64,000 nt of DNA from Bog-756 sp035949055 (GCA_035949055.1 DASZIO010000034.1:1-64000); one strand, 5' to 3'; positions 54,404 through 63,389 are shown, counted from the stretch's first letter. Notes: generated by a model from the letters alone, not told the origin. Translations and numbers: made by a program.

Positions 54404-54483
54404 ACCCGGTCGAGTGCCCAGATGAGACCGAGCATCACCAGGGCAAAGCCGATGATGCCCAGTACTGCGAGGAAATCTGCCAT
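54400..54483 (-). CDS. Extra 27-residue membrane peptide leading the kdp operon
   Basis: A 27-residue peptide with one hydrophobic helix (FLAVLGIIGFALVMLGLIW) and a charged end (DRV). It overlaps kdpF by four bases (ATGA), so it is translated with it. It is too short for most annotation. It is not KdpF-like at its end. I do not know a name for it; similar tiny leading peptides may occur in other actinobacterial kdp operons. It could be an additional subunit or regulator. Confidence 0.7.
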   Translation of the reverse strand: MADFLAVLGIIGFALVMLGLIWALDRV

Positions 54484-54501
54484 GGAGCGAGTGTCAGCCC
54501 T

Positions 54502-54553
54502 TCGCTCTTAACAGGTTCTTAAAACCGGCCCGTCGCTCTGAATAAGTTCTCAA
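54502..54553. promoter_or_regulatory. Tandem direct repeats in the kdp divergent promoter region
   Basis: Two copies of a 21-base element (54502-54522 and 54533-54553, 17 of 21 identical, 31 bases apart, about three helical turns). On the minus strand each reads as two half-sites, TTAAGAA and TTAAGAG, or TTGAGAA and TTCAGAG, 11 bases apart. This is the layout of OmpR/PhoB-type binding sites. It lies 19 bases upstream of the first kdp gene and 50 bases from the divergent kinase gene. KdpE binding is an inference. Confidence 0.6.
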
Positions 54554-54603
54554 CAGAACGGCGCCCCGGGACTACCACCGGATTTCCGTACGACAATGTC
54601 GGG

Positions 54604-56070
54604 GTGCGCAGAACACTGGTCGGGTCGATCGTCGGGGTCGCCCTCTCATTCGGCCTCGGGGCGGCCATGCTGCCGGTGCGCTCGCACCTGAGCATTGCCA
54701 CTGCCGCGCTCGTGCTAGTGGTACCCGTGGTGACGGCGGTGATCATCGGCGGGTTCCGGGCCGGAGCCGTGAGTGTCCTCGCCGGGTTTCTTGTCTACGA
54801 CTACGGGTTCGTCCCCCCTTACAACCGCTTGCGGGTGGCCCATACCCAGGACTGGGTCGCTCTGACCGTCTATGCGGTGGTCATGCTGCTCGTGTCGAGG
54901 GTGGTCGCCAGTCTCGAGTCGGCCCGGACCGAAGCCCACAGACGGACAACCGATGCCCAGCGCTTGTTCGAATTATCAGAGCTCCTGGTAGCGGACCGCT
55001 CCGTCCAGGACCTCCTGAGGACCATCGTGGGCGCCGTCAGGACCGTGTTCGTCGTGCCGGGCGTGGCCCTCCTCGTCCCCGAGGGCGACCGGCTCGAGAT
55101 CGCGGCCTCGGCCGGCGAAGCACTGTCTCGTGACGAACTGCAAGTACTCGAGCCATTGTCAGGCGTTCCCGTGAGTCTCGATACCTGGCCGGGCGGGCCC
55201 GGAGAGATCCGGACTGTGGCCTTGACCGCATCGGGCCGTCCGGTCGGCATGCTCGCCATGCGGGGAAGCCCGGCCACCGAGGCGGACCGAGCCCTGCTGC
55301 GCACGTTCGCCAACCATGCCGCGCTCGCCCTGGAGCGGGCCCAGCTCCGCGACCAGGCGGTCCGTTCTGAACTGTTGGAGGAGGTCGATCGCATGCGACA
55401 CGCGCTGGTCGGGGCGGTGTCGCACGACCTGCGCACGCCGCTGGCGACCATGAAGGTGGCGTCGTCGACCCTGTTGCACCCGTCGTACCCGCTTTCGGAT
55501 GCCGATGCCTTTGAGCTGCACGGCCTGATCGACGTCGAGACCGATCGGCTGACCCGACTGGTGACCAGTCTCCTCGACATGACGCGCATCGATGCCGGCG
55601 TTCTCGAGGTCCGGCGCCGACCGACGTCGGTCCCCGACCTGGCCCAAGAGGCCGTGGCCGCCCTCCGACCCGCCTTGGAAGACAATCAGGTCGTGATCGC
55701 GGTTCCCGAGGATCTCCCGCCAGTCGACGTCGACCAGCTTCTGATCGGCCAGGTACTCGCTAACCTGTTGGACAATGCAGGTCGTTACGCCCCGCCCGAG
55801 AGCCTGATCACGGTGGCCGGCGAGGTCCTGGGCGATCGCATCGCGCTCTCGGTGGCCGATGCCGGACCAGGGGTGCCCCCAGCCGAGCGGGAGGCGGTGT
55901 TCGACCGTTATGTTCGCTTCGACACCGGAGGGCGGGCCGGGATCGGTCTCACCATCGCCAAGACCTTCATCGAAGCCCATAACGAGCACATCTGGGTCGA
56001 AGAGGCCCAGGGTGGAGGCGCCCGGTTCGTCTTCACCCTGGCCCCGGCGGCCAGCCGGGCCGGCGGTTAG
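54604..56070 (+). CDS. KdpD-like sensor histidine kinase (DUF4118-GAF-HK), no KdpD/USP part
   Basis: A 488-residue kinase. Four membrane segments (DUF4118; FLVYDYGFVPPYNRL) and a GAF domain (about 125-250) precede the kinase core: H-box AVSHDLRTPLATMK (His274), N-box NLLDNAGRY, G1 VADAGPGVP and G2 RAGIGLTIAK. The cytosolic KdpD and USP domains are absent. It therefore complements the kinase-less KdpD-USP protein. It reads from a GTG with no clear ribosome site, and may be leaderless. Its response regulator follows. Confidence 0.92.
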   Translation: MRRTLVGSIVGVALSFGLGAAMLPVRSHLSIATAALVLVVPVVTAVIIGGFRAGAVSVLAGFLVYDYGFVPPYNRLRVAHTQDWVALTVYAVVMLLVSRVVASLESARTEAHRRTTDAQRLFELSELLVADRSVQDLLRTIVGAVRTVFVVPGVALLVPEGDRLEIAASAGEALSRDELQVLEPLSGVPVSLDTWPGGPGEIRTVALTASGRPVGMLAMRGSPATEADRALLRTFANHAALALERAQLRDQAVRSELLEEVDRMRHALVGAVSHDLRTPLATMKVASSTLLHPSYPLSDADAFELHGLIDVETDRLTRLVTSLLDMTRIDAGVLEVRRRPTSVPDLAQEAVAALRPALEDNQVVIAVPEDLPPVDVDQLLIGQVLANLLDNAGRYAPPESLITVAGEVLGDRIALSVADAGPGVPPAEREAVFDRYVRFDTGGRAGIGLTIAKTFIEAHNEHIWVEEAQGGGARFVFTLAPAASRAGG

Positions 56071-56074
56071 CATC

Positions 56075-56770
56075 ATGGCAAAGGTGCTGGTGATCGACGA
56101 CGATCGCTCCCTTCTCCGAGCGCTCCGACTCGGCCTCCGGGCCGGTGGACACGACGTGATCAGCGCAGTCGGCGGCGAGGAAGGGATCTCCCAGACGGCC
56201 CTGGCCTCCCCCGACGTCGTCGTGCTCGATCTCGGACTCCCCGACATCGACGGGCAGGCGGTGTGCAGACGGATCCGCCAGTGGAGCGGGGTGCCGATCA
56301 TCATCCTGTCGGCGAGTGGTAGCGAAGACCGCAAGGTTGCCGCCCTCGACGGTGGCGCAGACGACTTCGTGACCAAGCCCTTCGGCATGGCGGAGCTCGA
56401 AGCGCGGATTCGAACAGCACTACGCCACGGGACGTCCGCATCCGACGAGCCCCGCTCGCCCAAGATCACCATCGGATCGCTCGATGTCGATCTCGTCCAT
56501 AACGAGGCCCATCTCGGGGGCGTCGCGGTCGACCTCACGCCGAAGGAGTTCCAGGTCCTGTCCTTCCTGGCACACCACGCCGGAAGGACGTGTACCCATC
56601 AGATGATCCTGTCCGCAGTCTGGGGGACGGGCTATGGGCGAGAAGCACAATACCTGCACGCCTACGTTCACCGGCTCCGGCAGAAGCTTCATGACGGCTC
56701 CGGCAGGCTGATCCGGACCATGCCGGGCATCGGCTACAGCCTCAATCCGGATCCGGTGGTTGCGGCGTGA
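56075..56770 (+). CDS. OmpR-family response regulator (KdpE-like)
   Basis: A 231-residue regulator. The receiver has the acidic pocket DDD (8-10), phosphorylated Asp52 in VVLDLGLPDIDG and Lys in TKPFG. The C-terminal winged helix has LTPKEFQVLSFLAHH and MPGIGYSLNP. It begins four bases after the kinase stop and is its cognate partner. It resembles KdpE but is not the only one here. Confidence 0.93.
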   Translation: MAKVLVIDDDRSLLRALRLGLRAGGHDVISAVGGEEGISQTALASPDVVVLDLGLPDIDGQAVCRRIRQWSGVPIIILSASGSEDRKVAALDGGADDFVTKPFGMAELEARIRTALRHGTSASDEPRSPKITIGSLDVDLVHNEAHLGGVAVDLTPKEFQVLSFLAHHAGRTCTHQMILSAVWGTGYGREAQYLHAYVHRLRQKLHDGSGRLIRTMPGIGYSLNPDPVVAA

Positions 56771-56902
56771 GGCCTCGTGACACGGCGTAGCCTGGACACC
56801 GACAACGAGATGGGCTGCGATCCGGCGGCAACGGCCATCGCTCATGAGAGAGCGACCCACTGCCAGCCGGTGGGCCGACCCTAGGTCAGGAGGCCGTCAA
56901 CT

Positions 56903-59662
56903 GTGGCACGGGGCAAGCTTCGGCTCTATCTCGGCGCCGCTCCCGGGGTCGGTAAGACCTACGCCATGCTCAACGAGGGTTGGCGGAGGAGAGAGCGCGG
57001 CACCGACGTGGTCGTCGGCTGGGTGCAGGAACACGGACGGCCCCACACCGATGCGCAGATTCGGGACCTGGAGATCTTGCCGCGTCGGACCCTCGAGTAC
57101 CGGGGCCAGACCTTCGAGGAGATGGACGTCGAGGGAGTGCTGGCCCGCCGGCCCCAGCTGGCGCTGGTGGACGAGCTGGCCCACACCAATGTTCCCGGAT
57201 CCAAGCACCCGAAGCGCTGGCAGGACGTCGAAGAGCTTCTCGACGCCGGCATCAACGTGATCTCGACGATCAACCTTCAGCACCTCGAGTCGCTCAACGA
57301 CGTCGTGGAGCAGATCACCGGGGTCACCCAGCACGAGACGGTGCCCGATCCCGTGGTACGGGCGGCCGACCAGATCGAGCTGGTCGACATGGCCCCCGAG
57401 GCGCTGCGCCGGCGGTTGGCACACGGAAACATCTACCCCCCGGAGCGGATCGATCCCGCCCTGGCGAACTACTTCCGTACCGGCAACCTGACCGCGCTGC
57501 GCGAGCTGGCCCTCCTGTGGGTTGCCGACCGGGTGGACGAGGAGCTCAACGACTACCGGGAGCGTCACAGTATCGCCGGACCGTGGGAGACCAAGGAGCG
57601 GGTCGTCGTCTCGCTCACCGGCTCGCGTGGCAGCGCGGTGCTGATCCGACGGGCGGCCCGGATGGCCATGCGGACCAAGGCCGAGCTGGTCGGTGTGCAC
57701 GTGCGCACCGACGACGCCCTGACCGGGGCCGGAGCGCAGGGACTTGTCCAGAATCGAGCTCTGCTCGACGACCTCGGGGGGAGGTTCGTCGAAGTCGTCG
57801 GCACCGACGTGGCACCCGCCCTGGTACAGGTGGCCCGGGCCGAAAATGCCACCCAACTGGTCATGGGCGCCACCCACCGGAGCCGACTGAACGAGTTCGT
57901 CCGCGGATCGATCATCAATTCGGTCATCCGGGCCGCCGGCGGTTCACTCGACGTCCACGTCATCGCCACCCAACCGGAGTTGCAACCGGACTCGGATGCC
58001 GACGCGGGGGCGGAAGGCGCTGTGGTAACCGGCCCTGATGCCGACCGTCAACGCGCTAAGGGGCAGAGCACGACGGGCGGACGTTCGCGCCACCTCTTCG
58101 CACCGCTTCCCATCCGCCGGAGGATCGGCGCGCTGGTGATCGGCGTCATCGGCTTTCCTCTGCTCACCTTGGTGCTGACTGCCGACCGAGGCGTGGACAG
58201 CCTGGCCACCGCGCTCAGCTCCTACCTCGTGCTGGTGGTGGTAGTGGCCGCCGTCGGCGGGGTGTGGCCGGCCGCGCTGGCCGCCATCGCCGGATTCCTG
58301 CTGTCCAACTACTTCTTCGCCCCGCCCATCCACACCTTCACCATCGCTGACGCCCGGGACATCCTCGCCTTGGTGATGTTCCTGGTCACGGCGGGTGTGG
58401 TCAGCTGGCTGGTCGATCTGGCGGCGCGGCGGACGGCAACGGCGGTCCAAGCTCGAACCGACGCCCAGATGCTGGCCCGTGTGGCCGGCCGGATGATCGC
58501 CCCTGAGGGCAATCCTCTGCCCGCCTTGCTCGGGGAACTACTGGTGGCGTTCCGGCTGGAGGCAGCAGCCGTGCTGCGGCCGGGCGACGACCAGCGGATG
58601 CAGAGCGGGTCGGGCGATGCGAGTCCGACTCCCACCCCCCGATGGTCTGCGGTCGTGACGGCGGGCCACCAGCCCCCGCGCTCACCGGACGAGGCCTCCG
58701 TGGTGCTCCCGCTCACCGAGCGAGAGGTGCTCGCCCTGCGGGGTCCAGCTCTCTCCGCCGAAGACCGGGAGATCCTGACCGGGTTCGCCGCCCAGCTCGC
58801 CACAGCGCTCGAAAGCGATCGCCTCCACGCCGAGGCCGCCGAGATCGACAGCTTGGCCCGGGCCAATCAGTTGCGCTCGGCTCTACTCGCCGCAGTGAGC
58901 CACGATCTACGCACGCCGCTGGCCTCGATCAAAGCGGCATCGTCGAGCCTGCTCTCCGATCAGCTCGAGTTCGGACCCGACGAGACGCGCATCCTCATCC
59001 ACACCATCGAGAACGAGGCCGACCGTTTGAACAGCATCGTGGAGAACCTCTTGGACATGAGCCGGCTCCAGACCGGTTCCATGGAGGTCCTCGACCAGAC
59101 CACCGATGTCAACGAAGTCATCGAGACGGCAGTCACCAGCCTTGGGCCCCGTGGAGAGCGCGTCGAAGTAAACCTCCCCGCGGTCCTCCCCCGCGTGCGT
59201 ACCGATCCGGTCCTGTTGGAACGGGCTGTGGCCAACCTCATCGACAATTCGCTGACCCATGCGGGCGGAAAGGGGCTCCGCGTCGAAGCGGGGCCGGTGG
59301 CGGGTCGGGTGCACATCCGGATCATCGATCGGGGGCCCGGGATCCCGCGCGAGGACCGAGACCGCATCTTTTTGCCCTTCCAGCGCCTGGGCGACTCGGC
59401 AAACCACCGCGGCGTGGGCCTTGGCCTGGCCGTGGCCAGGGGATTCGTGGAAGCCGTTGGCGGGGCGTTGGACATCGAGGACACGCCAGGAGGCGGGTGC
59501 ACCATGGTGGTCCGGATCCCAGAGGAACGACCAGAGGACCGGCCAGCTTCGACGGCAGACGAACCGGTGTTGAGGACAACGGGCTCGACGGCGTCGGACC
59601 CGGCCGGTGTCCCCGCTCCGGAGACCGCCGCCTCGTCCACCGGTGGTGACCCGCCGGCATGA
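56903..59662 (+). CDS. kdpD: Full-length sensor kinase KdpD
   Basis: A 919-residue KdpD. The KdpD domain has Walker A GAAPGVGKT (11-19) and DELAHTNVPGSKHPKRW. A USP domain (about 235-355), DUF4118 (about 400-500, SNYFFAPPIHTFTI), a GAF-like region and the kinase with H-box AVSHDLRTPLASIK (His667) follow. It senses low K+ or turgor and phosphorylates KdpE. An AGGAGG ribosome site lies nine bases before the GTG start. Its stop overlaps the next gene by four bases (ATGA). Confidence 0.97.
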   Translation: MARGKLRLYLGAAPGVGKTYAMLNEGWRRRERGTDVVVGWVQEHGRPHTDAQIRDLEILPRRTLEYRGQTFEEMDVEGVLARRPQLALVDELAHTNVPGSKHPKRWQDVEELLDAGINVISTINLQHLESLNDVVEQITGVTQHETVPDPVVRAADQIELVDMAPEALRRRLAHGNIYPPERIDPALANYFRTGNLTALRELALLWVADRVDEELNDYRERHSIAGPWETKERVVVSLTGSRGSAVLIRRAARMAMRTKAELVGVHVRTDDALTGAGAQGLVQNRALLDDLGGRFVEVVGTDVAPALVQVARAENATQLVMGATHRSRLNEFVRGSIINSVIRAAGGSLDVHVIATQPELQPDSDADAGAEGAVVTGPDADRQRAKGQSTTGGRSRHLFAPLPIRRRIGALVIGVIGFPLLTLVLTADRGVDSLATALSSYLVLVVVVAAVGGVWPAALAAIAGFLLSNYFFAPPIHTFTIADARDILALVMFLVTAGVVSWLVDLAARRTATAVQARTDAQMLARVAGRMIAPEGNPLPALLGELLVAFRLEAAAVLRPGDDQRMQSGSGDASPTPTPRWSAVVTAGHQPPRSPDEASVVLPLTEREVLALRGPALSAEDREILTGFAAQLATALESDRLHAEAAEIDSLARANQLRSALLAAVSHDLRTPLASIKAASSSLLSDQLEFGPDETRILIHTIENEADRLNSIVENLLDMSRLQTGSMEVLDQTTDVNEVIETAVTSLGPRGERVEVNLPAVLPRVRTDPVLLERAVANLIDNSLTHAGGKGLRVEAGPVAGRVHIRIIDRGPGIPREDRDRIFLPFQRLGDSANHRGVGLGLAVARGFVEAVGGALDIEDTPGGGCTMVVRIPEERPEDRPASTADEPVLRTTGSTASDPAGVPAPETAASSTGGDPPA

Positions 59663-60387
59663 TCTCCACGAACGCGGCCGCGCGCCCTACCGCGGGCGCC
59701 ACCGGGGATCCGGACGCTCGGGTGTTGGTCTGCGACGACGACGGGTCGCTGTTGCGTGCGCTCGAGCTCAGTCTGACGGCCCGGGGCTACGAAGTCGTGG
59801 TGGCCAGGAGCGGTGAGGAGGGGCTCGAGCAATCCGCCAGCCACTACCCCGATGTGGTGCTGCTCGACCTCGGGCTGCCGGGGATCGACGGTATCGATGT
59901 GATCCGCGGCATCCGCAGGTGGAGCTCAGTCCCGATCATCGTGCTGTCGGCCCGACACCAGACCGTGAGCAAGGTGGAGGCGCTCGACGCCGGCGCAGAC
60001 GACTACATGACCAAGCCGTTCGGTATGGACGAGCTCCTGGCCCGCCTGCGAGCGACCCTCCGGCGGAGGGCCGACGGAACCGAGTCGCCACTGGTCGAGA
60101 CCGAGGCGTTCACGGTGGACCTAGCGGCCCGTCGGGTGATCCGAGACGAAACGCAGGTCCATCTCACGCCCAAGGAGTGGAGCCTCGTCGAGGTGCTCGT
60201 GCGACATCCGGGCCGGCTGGTGTCGCGTCGCCAGCTACTCCACGACATCTGGGGTCCTGAGTACGAGACCGAGCTCGACTACCTCCGGGTGCTGATGGCC
60301 AGGGTCCGGCGCAAGCTGGAAGTCGACCCCTCCCGTCCGCGCCATTTTCGAACCGAGACGGGCATGGGTTACCGATTCGAACCGTGA
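59659..60387 (+). CDS. kdpE: Response regulator KdpE
   Basis: A 242-residue OmpR-type regulator. The receiver (about 20-135) has DDD and phosphorylated Asp70 in VVLLDLGLPGIDG, with Lys in TKPFGMDEL. The C-terminal winged helix has LTPKEWSLVEVLVRHPG and RTETGMGYRFEP, typical of KdpE. Translationally coupled to kdpD. A 20-residue N-terminal extension (MISTNAAARPTAGATGD) is unusual. Confidence 0.95.
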   Translation: MISTNAAARPTAGATGDPDARVLVCDDDGSLLRALELSLTARGYEVVVARSGEEGLEQSASHYPDVVLLDLGLPGIDGIDVIRGIRRWSSVPIIVLSARHQTVSKVEALDAGADDYMTKPFGMDELLARLRATLRRRADGTESPLVETEAFTVDLAARRVIRDETQVHLTPKEWSLVEVLVRHPGRLVSRRQLLHDIWGPEYETELDYLRVLMARVRRKLEVDPSRPRHFRTETGMGYRFEP

Positions 60388-61436
60388 GCACCGAGGCAGA
60401 GGCTTTCGCCCGCCGAGTCGCCACGGGTGGGGTCCGCTTGGACCTCGGAGGCAACGCCGATCGTGATCTGTCCTATCTCGGGGCGCCGGCCATCGCTCTC
60501 GACCCGTCCTGGACGGTCCTCGGCGCCTGCCGGCGACAGGCTCCCGGGTCCCTTCCGGTCCGGGCGCACGTCGAACACCTGCCCTTGGCCGGCCGATCGG
60601 TCGGAGGCGCGTGGTCATTCACCGGCCACCTGGACGTCCCCCATCACCGGTTGCCCCTGGCGCTGTGGGATCTCCACCGAGCCCTGTCGATCGGAGCCCC
60701 GATCGAGCTGCGGTTCCGCGCTAGGCATCGCAATGGCGAACGAGTGGCGGGTGAGACCGGGCAATTCTCCGCCGGCCTGTCCGCACCGGGGTTGATGGAT
60801 CGTGTGGTCGGCGCGGGCTTCGAGGTCGAGAAGGGAGATCTGGTTGTGTCGGGCGATGAGCTCCTCGTGCGCGCCGTGCGAGGTCGGACGTTGGCCGACA
60901 CCGTGTCCGACGGCATGCGGATCCTGGTCTGCGGGGTCAATGCCTCCTTCTACTCGGCGGACGCCGGTATCGGCTACGCCCGGCCCGGCAACCGCTTCTG
61001 GCCCGCCGCGCTCGCCGCTGACCTCGTGGACAGGGATCGCGACCCGCGGGCCGCCCTGGTCGCCCGCGGCATGGGGATGACCGACTTCGTCAAGCGGCCT
61101 ACCCGCACGGCAGCCGAGGTCACAGTCGATGAGTACCGGCACGGATACGCTCGCCTCGAACGCCTGGTCGAATGGTTGCTGCCGGGTGCGGTGTGCTTCG
61201 TCGGGCTGTCGGGGTGGCGGGCCGCGGTCAACCCCAAGGCCGTCGCCGGCATCCAACCAGAGCGGGTCGGTGGCCGACCCGCCTACGTCATGCCCTCCAC
61301 GAGTGGCCTCAACGCTCGGACCTCGCTCGGCGACCTGACCGAGCACCTGGTGGCGGCGGCCGAGTTGTCCGACTCAGCCGAAGGGGTCTGCGCCGCCACC
61401 GACGCGCCAGTCGATCAGGCCCCGGAGATCCCGTAG
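60384..61436 (+). CDS. Methyltransferase-like / Mug-type uracil-DNA glycosylase fusion
   Basis: A 350-residue two-domain protein. Residues 1-170 resemble the SAM-methyltransferase fold (LDLGGNADRDLSYL, ALDPSW, VEHLPL), but with a poor glycine-rich loop. The C-terminal domain matches mismatch-specific (Mug/TDG) glycosylases: LVCGVNASFYSADAG with Asn186 as the catalytic-site residue, ARPGNRFWPA, and PSTSGLNAR at the DNA-binding loop. It should remove uracil or mismatched thymine from DNA. The start overlaps the kdpE stop (GTGA), an odd partner for it. Its 3' end overlaps the PPOX gene by 22 bases. Confidence 0.8.
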   Translation: MSTEAEAFARRVATGGVRLDLGGNADRDLSYLGAPAIALDPSWTVLGACRRQAPGSLPVRAHVEHLPLAGRSVGGAWSFTGHLDVPHHRLPLALWDLHRALSIGAPIELRFRARHRNGERVAGETGQFSAGLSAPGLMDRVVGAGFEVEKGDLVVSGDELLVRAVRGRTLADTVSDGMRILVCGVNASFYSADAGIGYARPGNRFWPAALAADLVDRDRDPRAALVARGMGMTDFVKRPTRTAAEVTVDEYRHGYARLERLVEWLLPGAVCFVGLSGWRAAVNPKAVAGIQPERVGGRPAYVMPSTSGLNARTSLGDLTEHLVAAAELSDSAEGVCAATDAPVDQAPEIP

Positions 61437-61843
61437 GCGTAACTGGCCGACAGCCTGGCCACGAGGCGTCCCTCCGACACCATGGCCCGGCGGTAGTCCC
61501 CCCAGTCGGGGTGCTCGCCCTGCAGTGCCCGGTACACCTCGATCAGCTCGTCGACGACGGGATCGTCAGGGTCACGAGCCACGTCGGTGAGGGTGACCTC
61601 GCCCTCGAGCACCACGTAGGCGAAGAAGTTGTCACCGCTCACATACAAGGAGGCCCGGGGGTCGCGGCGGAGGTTGCGGGTCTTCGCCCGGCTCTCGGTC
61701 ACCGAGATGCGCACCGAGTGATCGGGCCCGGGCGCATAGATGATGTTGGACAGCTGCGGACGGCCGTTCCGTCTCAGAGTCACCAGCACACCCTGGTTCC
61801 GGCGGCGGACAAAGGTGAAGGCATCCTCGAGGAGCAGACCCAT
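61415..61843 (-). CDS. PPOX-class F420-type oxidoreductase family protein
   Basis: A 142-residue split-barrel flavin/F420-binding protein from the ATG at 61843 (MGLLLEDAFTFVRRRNQGVL). The segments TLRRNGRPQLSNIIYA, RAKTRNLRRDPRASLYV and DDPVVDELIEVYRAL match the TIGR03618 family. Its members are reductases or pyridoxamine oxidase-like enzymes that often use F420 in actinobacteria. It is convergent with the preceding fusion gene. Confidence 0.88.
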   Translation of the reverse strand: MGLLLEDAFTFVRRRNQGVLVTLRRNGRPQLSNIIYAPGPDHSVRISVTESRAKTRNLRRDPRASLYVSGDNFFAYVVLEGEVTLTDVARDPDDPVVDELIEVYRALQGEHPDWGDYRRAMVSEGRLVARLSASYAYGISGA

Positions 61844-61898
61844 CGCCCTACGGTAGCGGGGCCCGCTCCGCTTCCATCCGGGATGAGTCCGGCGCCCG

Positions 61899-63353
61899 TC
61901 ACACCCGGAGAGTCCCCCGGTCAACCATCACCGGGCAGCCGATGAACTCTTCGGCCACCACTTGTGCCGCCAGGCCGTGGTCGTCGCTCAGAGCCACGCA
62001 CCGCCGGCCATCCCCGGTGTCGCACAGGGCGACGGTCCGCAGCGGCTCGAGGCCGTCGAAGGTCGCCGTGTAGGTGACGACCGTGGCCTTGCCGCCATAG
62101 CCGCCGAGTGTCTCGACGACGTCCACGACCTCCGTGTTGGCGCGGGCCGCATCCGCCAGGTCGGCCAGCAGCAGCGGCTGACCGTCGGACCGGACCGACC
62201 ACACGCCGATCCCGGGTTTGGTCAAGAGTCCGCTCACCGTGGTCACGACGCCGAGCGCGCCGGGACGGGCCCGGGCGGCAGCGACAACAGCCGCGGTGGC
62301 CTGGAGGACGAAGTTGTTGAAGGGACCGCCGGCGAAGGCCATGCCGCCGGTGATGGTCGGGGTGCCGTCGACGTCGAGGGCCAGGGCTCGCTGCTGGACG
62401 CGCACCGCCGCCGGGAAGCAGCTGTAGACCTCGATGATCTCGGCTGCCCCCAACGAGCGACCGATCCGGGCCGCGGCCGCGGTGCCGAGGACCTCCATGG
62501 CCGGCCAGGCATGGGGTTGGCGTCGACCGAGCAACGAGACGGCGTGACTCGAGTGCAAACCGGCCAGCGGGTGGACCCAACGCTCGCCATCCACCCCGAG
62601 CCGGGTGGCCGCGCCGATCGAGCAGAAGACGAGGGCGGCAGCCTGGTCGACCGTCCACTGGGTGGAGTGCCACTTGTTGTAGGGGAAGGCGAGGGGGCGG
62701 TTCGGTGGCGATGGGGTGTCGATCTCCCGCGGGCTCAGTGGCGCGGGGAAGGCGGCACCCTCATAGGTGGTGGCGACCTGGTTGAACCGGGCCCACAGAT
62801 CAGCGATCTCGCCGCGGTGAGCGGCTACCGACTTCCCCTCGGCATGTCGCAGGGCGTTGTCGATCATGGCGTACTGCTGGACCGGATCCCACAGGCGGTG
62901 CGCCTGCTCGACCGGCTCCAGCAGGGGGCCCGGGCGGCGGTGGATCACGTCGGGTCGGGCCCCGGGCTGCGCGGTCTCCATCGCACCCGCTCCGCGGGCC
63001 CAGCGCCGGGCTTCCCCGCCGACCACCACGGCCACCTCCGACGCTCCGGCGCGGATGGCCGACAGCGCCTGGTTGATCAGCACCTGTTGAGGGATGCCCA
63101 ACTCCGTCAAGTGCGTTCGGGCTTTGGTGGCCCCGACCCGCTCGGCCACCAATCGGGCCGGGTCGGGGTAGGACCAGCTTCCCTGCGGCACGGCGATCCG
63201 GTCGATGGCCGACCTGATCGGCGGGACGCCGGTGTCGGCCACGGCCGCCTCGAGGGCCAGGGCCATGAGCTCGGCGCTTTCCACATCGGCCGACGCCGTG
63301 CCCGCGCCGACCAGCACCGGGGTGCGGGGATCGAGAGAAGGTTTGTTGGCCAT
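61899..63353 (-). CDS. Thiolase-like acetyl-CoA acetyltransferase (SCPx type)
   Basis: A 484-residue thiolase-superfamily protein from the ATG at 63353. Family segments include LSAIRAGASEVAVVVGGE, VYSCFPAAVRVQQRAL, TGGMAFAGGPFNNFVLQ and the C-terminal TVSGLLTKPGIGVW. The typical nucleophilic Cys near the N-terminal helix is not seen where expected (GIPQQVLINQALSAI). This subfamily is known to lack it and may act on lipids or sterols. Upstream of the PPOX gene by 55 bases, same direction. Confidence 0.85.
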   Translation of the reverse strand: MANKPSLDPRTPVLVGAGTASADVESAELMALALEAAVADTGVPPIRSAIDRIAVPQGSWSYPDPARLVAERVGATKARTHLTELGIPQQVLINQALSAIRAGASEVAVVVGGEARRWARGAGAMETAQPGARPDVIHRRPGPLLEPVEQAHRLWDPVQQYAMIDNALRHAEGKSVAAHRGEIADLWARFNQVATTYEGAAFPAPLSPREIDTPSPPNRPLAFPYNKWHSTQWTVDQAAALVFCSIGAATRLGVDGERWVHPLAGLHSSHAVSLLGRRQPHAWPAMEVLGTAAAARIGRSLGAAEIIEVYSCFPAAVRVQQRALALDVDGTPTITGGMAFAGGPFNNFVLQATAAVVAAARARPGALGVVTTVSGLLTKPGIGVWSVRSDGQPLLLADLADAARANTEVVDVVETLGGYGGKATVVTYTATFDGLEPLRTVALCDTGDGRRCVALSDDHGLAAQVVAEEFIGCPVMVDRGTLRV

Positions 63354-63389
63354 CAAGAGTGGGCCATCACGAGGGAACGGTGACCAGCC

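Noticed and set aside
54484..54603. Cyclic di-AMP or other riboswitch ahead of kdp
   Set aside because: Only about 120 bases separate the divergent genes, and I could not find the conserved stems of the ydaO-type switch. The direct repeats explain the region better.
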